Assembly (NCBI GenBank): GCA_902825215.1
Contig: LR782234.1
Span: 5,721,001-5,785,000 of the forward strand
Direction: 5' to 3'
Source of the DNA: Pseudomonas fluorescens
GTDB lineage: Bacteria > Pseudomonadota > Gammaproteobacteria > Pseudomonadales > Pseudomonadaceae
Length of the DNA: 64,000 bases
In this document: piece after piece, positions 18,935 through 26,284 of the stretch
Numbering within the stretch: position 1 is the stretch's first letter
Layout: the number at the start of each line of letters is the position of its first letter
Notes under the pieces: model-generated
Told to the model about the DNA's origin: nothing
Database searches by the model: none
Seen by the model: the letters and a program-made list of their open reading frames with translations, nothing else
Translations under genes and position numbers: made by a program

Positions 18935-19027
18935 CATCGCTGGCAAGCCAGCTCCCACAAGGAATTGCGTCGTTCACAACTTGTGTGAACACCAGAAAAA
19001 CCTGTGGGAGCTGGCTTGCCAGCGATG
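18935..19027. repeat. REPIN, CTGTGGGAGCTGG family, arms in reversed order
   Basis: The same 25-base arms as elsewhere, but here CATCGCTGGCAAGCCAGC comes first and CTGTGGGAGCTGGC second. The pair is turned outside-in relative to the other copies. Confidence 0.8.
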
Positions 19028-19051
19028 GCGCCAGCCCAATCCACTCAGGAT

Positions 19052-19348
19052 TCAGGGATACTCCAGTACAATCTTGATCTGGCGCAGATTGCGCTCGATC
19101 CAGCCACGATCAATCGCCCCCCAATCGCGAATCCGGTAACGCCCGGCGTGATTGCGCGCGCCCTCTTCCTGCTCGAATTCGCAGATGATATCCAGATCCG
19201 CCAGCGCCGCGATCGTATCCTGCGCTGTACGACGGGGCATGCCGGTCACTTCAGTCAGTGCCGGCACGCTCGGCGCCAGACCGCTGTCGATCAGGTACGC
19301 CACATACAAGCGGCGATAGAAACTGCTCTTGGTCTTGCTGACGTCCAT
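19052..19348 (-). CDS. Small winged-helix DNA-binding protein
   Basis: A 98-residue protein with a winged helix-turn-helix core (about residues 25-65; VPALTEVTGMPRRTAQDTIAALADL reads as helix-turn-recognition helix). It lacks a separate effector domain. It precedes the YgjP-like gene in reverse order with a 21-base gap from it, so the two minus-strand genes may be co-transcribed. Its target is not known. Confidence 0.78.
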   Translation of the reverse strand: MDVSKTKSSFYRRLYVAYLIDSGLAPSVPALTEVTGMPRRTAQDTIAALADLDIICEFEQEEGARNHAGRYRIRDWGAIDRGWIERNLRQIKIVLEYP

Positions 19349-19369
19349 CCACCTCTTCCTGATAGCTGA

Positions 19370-19864
19370 TCAAGCCTGCATGTCGCGCCAGGTCAGGTAC
19401 ACGCGCAGGTCGAACTCGACCTGGTGATATCCCGGCAGCATGTGCTCGCACAATTTATAAAACGCCTTGTTGTGATCCGACTCCTTGAAGTGCGCCAATT
19501 CGTGCACGACGATCATTTTCAGAAAGTCCGGCGCGGCGTCCTTGAACAACGAGGCGATGCGAATCTCTTTCTTGGCCTTGAGCTTGCTGCCCTGCACCCG
19601 CGACACCGTGCTGTGCAGGCCGAGCGCGCGGTAGGTAAGGTCGAGGCGGTTGTCAAACAGCACCTTGTCGATGGCCGGCGCATTGCGCAGGTATTCCTGC
19701 TTGAGCTCCAGCGCATAGCTGTACAACGCCTTGTCGCTCTGCACGCCATGCCGCCCCGAATAGCGTTGATCGAGGTATTCGCCCAACCGCCCTTCGGCGA
19801 TCAACTGGCGCACCTGATCCTGCAAACGTTCGGGATAAGCCTGGAGGTATTTCAACGCAGTCAT
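19370..19864 (-). CDS. YgjP-like zinc metallopeptidase-domain protein
   Basis: A 164-residue protein with the zinc-binding HELAH motif (IVVHELAHFKESDHNKAFY) typical of the YgjP/SprT-like family. It is cytoplasmic with no signal peptide. I start at MTALKYLQAYPERL; a frame opening 16 codons earlier is possible, but TACACT just inside it looks like a promoter -10. A possible basal role in protein or DNA-protein adduct turnover is inferred from relatives only. Confidence 0.8.
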   Translation of the reverse strand: MTALKYLQAYPERLQDQVRQLIAEGRLGEYLDQRYSGRHGVQSDKALYSYALELKQEYLRNAPAIDKVLFDNRLDLTYRALGLHSTVSRVQGSKLKAKKEIRIASLFKDAAPDFLKMIVVHELAHFKESDHNKAFYKLCEHMLPGYHQVEFDLRVYLTWRDMQA

Positions 19865-19908
19865 CGACGGCAGCACGGTTGGCAAAAAGGTGCGCCAGTG
19901 TAACGAAT

Positions 19909-22032
19909 TCAAACGGGCAGCGCGCCCCAGTCAAACGGCTCGGCGAAGCTGGCCGCGTCCTCGGCGATCAACGGCCGCGCCACCAGGAAGCCCTGCACAT
20001 ACTCGCAGCCATGGGCTTGCAACCACTGGTATTGCTCGACGGTTTCCACCCCTTCGGCGATCACCAGCAAACCGTATTGCTTGCACAGACTGATCACCGT
20101 ACTGACCAGCGAGGCGTCGCGGGGCGAATCAGGCAAACGAGCGATCAAATGACGATCAAGCTTGAGCGTATCCAGCTCCAGATCACGCAAATGCGCCAAC
20201 GAGCACGGCCCGGAACCGAAGTCATCCAGCGCCACGCGCACGCCGAGGTTACGCAGCAAACGCAACTGTTTGCGGGTTTCATCGGGGTTTTGCATCAAGG
20301 CTTCTTCGGTGACCTCGACCTCCAGCTGCTGCGGCTGCAAGGCGTGGCGCTCCATGACCTGGCGTAACTCGGTGACCAGATTCGGCAGGCTGAACTGGGT
20401 GTTGCTCAAACTCACACCCAGCACCAGATCATCGGCGAACAGGCTTTCCCAGGCTTTACGCTGACCGGCGCCGCGATGATAAATCCAGCTGCCGAGGCGA
20501 CTGATCAACCGCGCCTCCTCCAGCAACGGCAGAAACAGCCCCGGCGGCACGTCGCCCACGCTTGGGTGCTGCCAGCGCAGCAGTGCCTCAAAACCGCGGA
20601 TCTGGCCACTGCCGATCGCCACTTGTGGCTGGTAGACCAGGTTGAAATCACGATTCTCGATCGCAGCGCGTACGCTTTCTTCGAGCATCAGCCGCGAACG
20701 CGCGCGGCCGTTCATTTCATGATCATAGAAACGATATTGCTGACGCCCGGCGCGCTTGGCTTCGTACATCGCAATATCGGAAGCGCGCAGCAAGCCGTCG
20801 AGGTTCGCCCCGCAATCCGGATAGGTGGCAATGCCGATGCTGGCGCCCAGAACGATGTCCAGCCCTTCGATCTGCTGACAGATCGATACGCGTTCGATGA
20901 GTTTTTCCGCAATCTTCGCCGCTTGCTCGGGAAACTCCAGATCGAGCAGCGCGGTAAATTCATCGCCACCCATGCGCGCCAGAATGTCGAACGGCCGCAG
21001 GCAGGCTTTCAATTGCTCGGAAACCCAGCGCAACACCCGGTCGCCAGCATCGTGGCCAAGGGAGTCGTTGACCCGTTTGAAGCCGTCGAGGTCCAGATAC
21101 AGCAGCACCCAACTGCTGTCGCTGCGCTCGCCGCGCAACAGCAGGTTTTCCACGGTTTGGTAAAAACCGCGGCGGTTGAGCAGACCGGTCAGCGGATCAG
21201 TCACGGCCTGAAATTCCAGCTGCTGATGCAGGTGCCGCACCACCGACATGTCGAGCACGGTCACCACCATCGCATGCTGCTCGGTCGGCAGCGCGGCGCA
21301 GGATAACGCAACCGGCACTTGCTGGCCGGGCGCCGTGCGCAGCAAGGCGTCGTGCAGTCTCAAGGTCTCCCCACGTTTATAGCCGGCATAGAACTCGGAA
21401 TCGGCCCACAGCGGAATGTGCGGTTTCTGCAAATAATCGAGAAATTCCTTGCCCTCCAGCTCCTTCACCGGCGCGTTGAGCAAGCGCGAAATCGCCGGGT
21501 TGGCAAAGCGGATCAAACCGTCCTCGCCGAGCACCAGAATGCCCTCGGCCGCGTTGTCCAGCACCGAGGCGTTGAACGCTCGGGCCAATTCCAGATCATG
21601 ACTCAGCCGCTGCAACGCACGGCGGTTGCGCTGGTGCTCCAGCAACGCCTGCACTTTGGGCTTGAGGATCTGCGGGTCGAAAGGCTTGAACAGATAATCC
21701 ACCGCGCCACTGGCGTAGCCCTTGATCACGGCGTCCTGGGATTGCTCGTTGGCGGTGAGGAAAATGATCGGCGTCAGCCGTGTGCGCTGACTGCCACGCA
21801 TCAGCCGCGCCACTTCGAAGCCGTCCATGCCCGGCATCTGCACATCCAGCAGCACCAGATCGACGTCCTGCTCGAGCAGAATATTCAGCGCCTCGAAACC
21901 GGAGGCGGCGGTGATCACGTGCCAATCCTGGCGCTGCAGCAACGCGCGCATGCTGATCAGGTTCTCAGGGTAATCATCGACGATCAAAAGGACAGAGCTG
22001 CCTTCACCTGGCTGGGGTTGCGCGCATTCCAT
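19909..22032 (-). CDS. Response regulator with PAS, GGDEF and EAL domains
   Basis: A 707-residue c-di-GMP signalling protein. Order: REC (about 12-130; phosphoacceptor Asp in LVLLDVQMPGMDG, Thr in FLTANEQ, Lys in LFKPFD), PAS (about 155-270), GGDEF (about 275-440; intact RMGGDEF with an RPFD I-site five residues before it) and EAL (about 450-700; GFEALLRW, EVTE, DDFGSG, EGVET all present). The Asn usual in the NLS strand of active EAL domains reads Ser here (VSLSNTQF). So synthesis looks competent with product feedback, while hydrolysis may be weakened. The partner kinase is not adjacent. The start giving MECAQPQPGEG is preferred. Confidence 0.92.
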   Translation of the reverse strand: MECAQPQPGEGSSVLLIVDDYPENLISMRALLQRQDWHVITAASGFEALNILLEQDVDLVLLDVQMPGMDGFEVARLMRGSQRTRLTPIIFLTANEQSQDAVIKGYASGAVDYLFKPFDPQILKPKVQALLEHQRNRRALQRLSHDLELARAFNASVLDNAAEGILVLGEDGLIRFANPAISRLLNAPVKELEGKEFLDYLQKPHIPLWADSEFYAGYKRGETLRLHDALLRTAPGQQVPVALSCAALPTEQHAMVVTVLDMSVVRHLHQQLEFQAVTDPLTGLLNRRGFYQTVENLLLRGERSDSSWVLLYLDLDGFKRVNDSLGHDAGDRVLRWVSEQLKACLRPFDILARMGGDEFTALLDLEFPEQAAKIAEKLIERVSICQQIEGLDIVLGASIGIATYPDCGANLDGLLRASDIAMYEAKRAGRQQYRFYDHEMNGRARSRLMLEESVRAAIENRDFNLVYQPQVAIGSGQIRGFEALLRWQHPSVGDVPPGLFLPLLEEARLISRLGSWIYHRGAGQRKAWESLFADDLVLGVSLSNTQFSLPNLVTELRQVMERHALQPQQLEVEVTEEALMQNPDETRKQLRLLRNLGVRVALDDFGSGPCSLAHLRDLELDTLKLDRHLIARLPDSPRDASLVSTVISLCKQYGLLVIAEGVETVEQYQWLQAHGCEYVQGFLVARPLIAEDAASFAEPFDWGALPV

Positions 22033-22343
22033 GCTGCTTCTCTTTTCGGGACCGTTGCCGGCAAAAACGTAGACGTACTGAGCCTTCACTCTAGACGCGG
22101 ATCGGTGAAAGCAGAAGCTGTCATCCCGCCATCATCTAAACAATGCTCAACCCAGCCGACTAACGGTCACCGCTACAGCCCCCGAAAACCGGGCTAGATG
22201 GCATTTCGACAGGACTTTGACGTCAAGTAATCGCCGGATGGGCATTAACAAAAATCGCCGCTACGCTTATAAAGACGCCCGAAAACGCGCGGGCTAGAGC
22301 TTCTGGCACCGACGTTCCGGATGAATTGAGTGGAAGAACCGTC

Positions 22344-23012
22344 ATGATCGATCTCGCAACCTGGAACCTCAGCGTTCCTGTTGGCAGCCCGCCGTACACC
22401 GTCGAAACCTCGAAACTGGTGGATGGCTTCAAGGATCAGTACTTCCATTCCGACACCGGCACCCTGTTTTTCTGGTCACCGGTGACCGGCTCGAAAACCG
22501 AAAACGCCATCTACCCGCGCACCGAACTGCGTGAAACCTTCAGCAACGGCACCCTGCGCAACTGGTACTACCCGGACGCCGACAACCTGCTGCGCGCAAC
22601 CCTCACCGTGAACAAGGTGCCGAGCTCCGGCAAGATCGTCATCGGCCAGATTCACGCGTACGAAAGCCAGCGGCCAATGGTCAAACTCGAGTATCAGTAC
22701 AAGACCAAAACCGAAACCGGCAATCTCGTGATCAAAGTGCGCATGCGTCCCGATGACGCGGAAAGTCGTGTTATCACCCTCGCCACCGGAATCAAGCTCG
22801 ACCGCGAATTCAACTACCTCATCCACCTCAGCCCCGGCGGCGCGCTGGGTGTGAGCGCGGCGGGTTATCAGTGGGACTCACAGATCAGCGCGACGTGGCG
22901 CGACAAGCCGTTGTACTTCAAGGCTGGGGTTTATGTGCAGGACAACACGGGGTATACGAGTGAGGGTGGGCAGGTGACCTTCTCCAAACTCGACATCGAT
23001 CACGACAAATAA
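22344..23012 (+). CDS. Polysaccharide lyase family 7 alginate lyase, no signal peptide
   Basis: A 222-residue lyase that cleaves alginate (or a related uronan) by beta-elimination. The three PL7 signature strands are present: RTELRE (about 60-65), GQIHAYE and YFKAGVYVQDN near the C-terminus. The ATG at 22344 was chosen; a TTG six codons upstream gives no secretion signal either, so the enzyme appears cytoplasmic. It may act on imported oligomers or leave by another route. It stands alone. Confidence 0.87.
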   Translation: MIDLATWNLSVPVGSPPYTVETSKLVDGFKDQYFHSDTGTLFFWSPVTGSKTENAIYPRTELRETFSNGTLRNWYYPDADNLLRATLTVNKVPSSGKIVIGQIHAYESQRPMVKLEYQYKTKTETGNLVIKVRMRPDDAESRVITLATGIKLDREFNYLIHLSPGGALGVSAAGYQWDSQISATWRDKPLYFKAGVYVQDNTGYTSEGGQVTFSKLDIDHDK

Positions 23013-23025
23013 CCCAATCCCCACG

Positions 23026-23111
23026 GTAGGAGCCGCCGAAGCTGCGATCTTTCGATCCTTTTTGATTCTAAAAAGACAAAATCAAAAGGTCGCAGCCTTC
23101 GGCAGCTTCTG
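23026..23111. repeat. GTAGGAGCCGCCGAAGCTGCGATC-type inverted repeat
   Basis: The left arm GCCGAAGCTGCGATCTTT pairs imperfectly with the right arm AAAGGTCGCAGCCTTCGGC, with a second short stem TTTTGATTcTAAAA...AAAATCAAAA inside. It is a dispersed Pseudomonas-type intergenic element placed after the lyase gene. Confidence 0.7.
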
Positions 23112-23265
23112 AAGGCTTCAGCGCCCATCTCTGCAGCACTCAAAACGGACTTAAAAAACGTATCAACATCCAAAAAGGTATAAAAACCTGTCAGACCTGA
23201 CAGTTGGCCCTGTTAACCAACCCCGATAACGTTGGTTCACACATCAATCCACCAAGAAGTCGCCC

Positions 23266-23676
23266 ATGCCAGGTCCACTCGGAAACTTCTGTAACGACGA
23301 CAACAGCTTTTGCATAGACATTACCCATGCAAACGCAAACAACGGTCAGTTGTGGGGCACGCTGAAAGATAACGCTCAGAGCTACCCGATTGCCGGGTCT
23401 TATTACCACCGAGACAGTACCTATACCGACGTTTGGTTCATGACCGACATCGCCGATGCAAGAGACAGCTGGCAAGGAGAAATGGACTGTTTGAGAGGTT
23501 ACCCGACACTCAGCGCCATCCGCGCTCATGCCACGGGAGGCGGGCGCCATACCCTGACCGGTTATCACTTGAAAGAGGTGCCTCCTCCCCAGTCAACTCA
23601 CTGCGCTCATTCAAGTGCGGAGGCACCGCTTGACGGTGGATTATTCGTACAGTTGAAGCGCTGGATGCTCGGTTGA
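23266..23676 (+). CDS. Hypothetical small beta-rich protein
   Basis: A 136-residue protein of unknown function. The first 105 residues alternate short polar strands and turns (NGQLWGTLKD, IAGSYYHRDSTYTDVWFM, GGGRHTLTGYHLK), recalling small beta-barrels such as avidin or lipocalin folds; this is an impression, not an assignment. It has four cysteines and no clear signal peptide. The last 30 residues lie over a GGTGCCTCC...GGAGGCACC inverted repeat and may not be conserved. AAGAAG precedes the ATG. Confidence 0.55.
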   Translation: MPGPLGNFCNDDNSFCIDITHANANNGQLWGTLKDNAQSYPIAGSYYHRDSTYTDVWFMTDIADARDSWQGEMDCLRGYPTLSAIRAHATGGGRHTLTGYHLKEVPPPQSTHCAHSSAEAPLDGGLFVQLKRWMLG

Positions 23677-24045
23677 CCTGTTTTAAATCCACCCTTTAAA
23701 CAGCGCTGTTTAGATCTGTCAGCAGTTACGTCCTGATGCCTACAACACCTTGCGCCGTTGCCTACCACTGCGCCAGAATCCGCCGGCTTGTGCGCCTGGC
23801 GGGCCATCGGTAACTTGACTCGCGTCACTGATTTCCAGTGATCGGGTTTAGTAGCCCGTGGTTTCAAGCTTTGTGCATCAGCATCTGTCGGTCAGGTATT
23901 CCATACCTGCGCTTGATGGTAACTGTGCGCAGGGCACCTTCGGGTGCGCCGGCTTGCTCGAAACCCCGGTCTACTAACCTGCGTACAGTTGCCTCCACTT
24001 TGATTAGTAGCCAGAGCGGAGGCACTCCAATCAGGTTTCGAGCAC
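23677..24045 (+). promoter_or_regulatory. Highly structured leader upstream of the DUF6124 gene
   Basis: A 369-base gap with no gene but strong pairing potential. GGTTTAGTAGCCCGTGGTTTC (near 23847-23867) is nearly the reverse complement of GAAACCCCGGTCTACTAACC (near 23960-23979). The enclosed part holds a GGGCACC-TTCG-GGTGCGCC hairpin. A further stem TGCCTCC (23990-23996) / GGAGGCA (24018-24024) ends 21 bases before the ATG, where the ribosome-binding site would lie. This is compatible with a cis-regulatory RNA or a repeat-derived leader. Confidence 0.55.
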
Positions 24046-24408
24046 ATGATCAAATCAACACCACATCCGCCAGTCACCGACCCGGCATCCCCGTACGACT
24101 CCCTCGACTCAAAAAAACTCAACGACGCCGCCGAACGCGCCCTCGACCACTACCTCAGCCCCGCCGCACACATCATGACGTGCGCCCACGAACCTGAGGC
24201 CATGTACCTCGCTAACCCGAAGTACAACACCGAATCCCTGCTGGCCAACGCCAGCGAAACCTTGGGTTCGGCCAGCGAAATGCTCAGCAACTTCGCCGCC
24301 ACCCTCGACACCTCGCACCGCAAGACTGCGCTGGGTATCGCGCAAGTGGTCATGCTCGGTGAGTTGGCGGTGAATCAGGCGCTGGATCACGTTGAGTTGA
24401 ATGAATAA
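24046..24408 (+). CDS. DUF6124/DUF3077-type Pseudomonas small protein
   Basis: A 120-residue soluble protein that fits the Pseudomonas-restricted family annotated DUF6124 (related to DUF3077). It has a proline-rich start (MIKSTPHPPVTDPASPY) and an alpha-helical C-terminal half with TESLLANASETLGSASEML. Its function is unknown. A structured leader precedes it and a canonical terminator follows 9 bases after the stop, so it is transcribed alone. Confidence 0.72.
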   Translation: MIKSTPHPPVTDPASPYDSLDSKKLNDAAERALDHYLSPAAHIMTCAHEPEAMYLANPKYNTESLLANASETLGSASEMLSNFAATLDTSHRKTALGIAQVVMLGELAVNQALDHVELNE

Positions 24409-24417
24409 CAACCGCCC

Positions 24418-24445
24418 AGAAACCCGCTTTACGGCGGGTTTCTTG
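24418..24445 (+). terminator. Terminator of the DUF6124 gene
   Basis: The stem GAAACCCGC/GCGGGTTTC with a 6-nt loop (24428-24433), followed by TT, lies 10 bases past the stop. Confidence 0.85.
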
Positions 24446-24459
24446 ATCCAAATGGATTT

Positions 24460-24511
24460 AATGTTCCGTATACGCTACATTGACCCGAAAATGTTACGGT
24501 AGCGCAACATG
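24460..24511 (+). promoter_or_regulatory. Twin operators of hipBA
   Basis: Two similar 22-base imperfect palindromes, 24460-24481 (AATGTTCCGTATACGCTACATT) shown in pieces as AATGTT..TACATT, and 24490-24511 (AATGTT..AACATG), lie exactly 30 bases apart, about three helical turns. The second covers the hipB start codon. HipB-type antitoxins bind such paired sites to autorepress. Confidence 0.7.
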
Positions 24512-24760
24512 GACTATTCTTTTTTGATAAGCCGCCTCGGCGTGCAATTGCGCGAAAAACGTCTGAATCGAGGCCTGACACAGGCGCAGCTTGCCGAGCT
24601 GGCGGGACTGACGCGATACAAAGTCATCGCGGTGGAGAAAGGCACCCTTTCTGTCGGCATGATCGCTTACGCGCGCGTTTTGGCTGCTCTCGATTGCGAA
24701 CTTGCGGTGGTTCCAGCAACGATGCCAACCCTCGAAGAGCTTGGGGATTTATTCGAATGA
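24509..24760 (+). CDS. hipB: HipB-like antitoxin, XRE helix-turn-helix
   Basis: An 83-residue Cro/C1-type DNA-binding antitoxin. The helix-turn-helix covers about residues 10-62 (LREKRLNRGLTQAQLAELAG then KVIAVEKGTLSVGM). It should neutralise HipA and repress the operon through the paired operators at its 5' end. The stop overlaps the hipA start by four bases (ATGA), the usual coupling in this toxin-antitoxin type. Confidence 0.9.
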   Translation: MDYSFLISRLGVQLREKRLNRGLTQAQLAELAGLTRYKVIAVEKGTLSVGMIAYARVLAALDCELAVVPATMPTLEELGDLFE

Positions 24761-25956
24761 AAACGACCTCTCTTCAAATCAGCACGCCACAAGGTAAAAG
24801 TGGCAGGCTTTTCAGCGACAGCGAGAATTTCACTTTTCGTTATCACGAAGATGCATCGCCACCCATGGCAATCAGCCTCTCAATGCCTGTACGGCATGAC
24901 GAGTTTCGCCGCCGCGAGCTGCATCCGGTTTTTCAGATGAACCTGCCAGAAGGCTATGTGCTGGAGCAGTTGCGCAATCGCTTGGCCAAAACTGTGAGCG
25001 TCGAGCCAATGCTGCTACTGGCGCTGTCCGGCAGCACATCGCCCATCGGCAGGGTTCACGTACGCTCTGAAACAGTCGACGCCTTATTGGAAGAGCAAGA
25101 GTTTCCGGGAGAAAAACTCGACGAGATTCTGACGTGGGACGGCACGGAAGATATCTTTGCCAACATGCTTGAGCGCTACATCCTACGGGCAGGCATTTCC
25201 GGTGTTCAACCCAAATTGCTGGTACCGGAACGACAAGAGGCTGGATTACCTCGAGTGACATCCAAAACATCGGATCTGATCATCAAAAGCGGGCGTGACG
25301 AATTCCCCGGTCTGGCGATCAACGAATTCCTTTGCATGTCCATGGCGAAAGAGGCGGGGATTCCCGTTCCACCGTTTTACCTTTCCGACAACGCCAAGCT
25401 GTTTGTCATGCGTCGATTTGACCGCGACGACCAGCTGAATCCGATTGGGTTTGAAGACATGGCGGTGCTGATGGGGCTGTCGGCTAATCAGAAGTACAGC
25501 AAGAGTTATGCTGCAATTGCCAAGGCTGTCCGGGTTTTTTGTCCGGTGGAACACTTGCGTACGTCGCTTGATCAACTCTTCGATAGCGTCGCCCTGAGCT
25601 GCATCGTCGGAAACGGCGACGCTCATTTGAAAAATTTCGGGCTGCTCTATTCCGAGCCGACGCAACGCGATGCGCATTTGGCGCCGGCTTACGACATCGT
25701 CAACACCACGGCCTATATTCCGGAAGATGTTCTGGCGTTGGATCTGGCGGGCAACAAGTCAATGTTTGCCTCACGACAAGGGCTCCTGGAATTCGCTCAC
25801 ACCTGTGAAATCGACCAACCCAAGGAGCGCATTCAGCATCTCCTTGCCTCGGTTGAAGTCGTGCTCAAGCGCTATCCCCAGTATCGCGAACAGGCTCCCC
25901 ATGTGTTCAACGCCATTGAGCACGCGGCAGCGCCATTTGCTCTGACTTTTAGGTAG
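24757..25956 (+). CDS. hipA: HipA-like serine/threonine kinase toxin
   Basis: A 399-residue type II toxin kinase; HipA enzymes phosphorylate proteins such as glutamyl-tRNA synthetase and cause growth arrest. The N-terminal HipA_N region includes MPVRHDEFRRRELHPVFQMN. The nucleotide loop is SGVQPKLL, the catalytic loop is GNGDAHLKNFGL, and the metal-binding Asp is in APAYDIVNTT. All key residues look intact, so the toxin is probably active. It overlaps hipB by four bases and has its own terminator. Confidence 0.92.
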   Translation: MKTTSLQISTPQGKSGRLFSDSENFTFRYHEDASPPMAISLSMPVRHDEFRRRELHPVFQMNLPEGYVLEQLRNRLAKTVSVEPMLLLALSGSTSPIGRVHVRSETVDALLEEQEFPGEKLDEILTWDGTEDIFANMLERYILRAGISGVQPKLLVPERQEAGLPRVTSKTSDLIIKSGRDEFPGLAINEFLCMSMAKEAGIPVPPFYLSDNAKLFVMRRFDRDDQLNPIGFEDMAVLMGLSANQKYSKSYAAIAKAVRVFCPVEHLRTSLDQLFDSVALSCIVGNGDAHLKNFGLLYSEPTQRDAHLAPAYDIVNTTAYIPEDVLALDLAGNKSMFASRQGLLEFAHTCEIDQPKERIQHLLASVEVVLKRYPQYREQAPHVFNAIEHAAAPFALTFR

Positions 25957-25985
25957 CTCCATTAGCGCAAGAAAATCCCGCCCAC

Positions 25986-26015
25986 AAAAAACCCGCCTCT
26001 CGGCGGGTTTCTTTT
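25986..26015 (+). terminator. Terminator after hipA (duplicate of the fba terminator)
   Basis: AAACCCGCC-TCTC-GGCGGGTTT followed by CTTTT. It closely resembles the bidirectional terminator at 27252-27283, and together with the fba-like sequence to its right it forms the left-hand copy of a duplicated segment. Confidence 0.85.
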
Positions 26016-26035
26016 AAATCAGCTCAACATCGGGC

Positions 26036-26163
26036 TCAGTTAACCTTGGCGTTCAACTCACCCTTCAGATAACGCTGATATATCGCTTCCAGCGAGATCG
26101 GTTTGATCCTCGAAGCATTACCCGCAGTTCGAACGTTTCATGACGCGCGATGCACACGGCACA
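26036..26163 (-). pseudogene. Degenerate duplicate of the 3' end of fba
   Basis: About 125 bases match the last 40 or so codons of the intact fba at 27306-27430; the run AGTTAACCTTGGCGTTCAAC and what follows is identical for about 40 bases before differences appear. Read on the minus strand it ends ELNAKVN-stop as FbaA does, but it carries substitutions and a one-base loss near 26137. It has no start. The two copies lie 1270 bases apart and flank the ubiquitin-like insert, so this looks like the displaced original gene end left by a site-specific insertion. Confidence 0.85.
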
Positions 26164-26266
26164 AAACAACCATTCGCAAAAATTCTCTCAGGCGGATTCA
26201 CTCATATCTATTTATTTATATCGAGCCGTTATTATAAGGTAACTCGAGACAAAAAGCATAAGACCT

Positions 26267-26284
26267 TTATCTCCCACCCCGCTA
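26267..26284 (-). other. In-frame TAG then Arg-Gly-Gly-Arg-TAA: interrupted ubiquitin tail
   Basis: On the minus strand the codons after Arg72 are TAG (26284-26282), CGG, GGT, GGG, AGA and TAA (26269-26267). Eukaryotic ubiquitin has Leu73-Arg74-Gly75-Gly76 here, and polyubiquitin genes often add one extra residue. A single base change from TTG to TAG would account for the stop. Confidence 0.9.
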
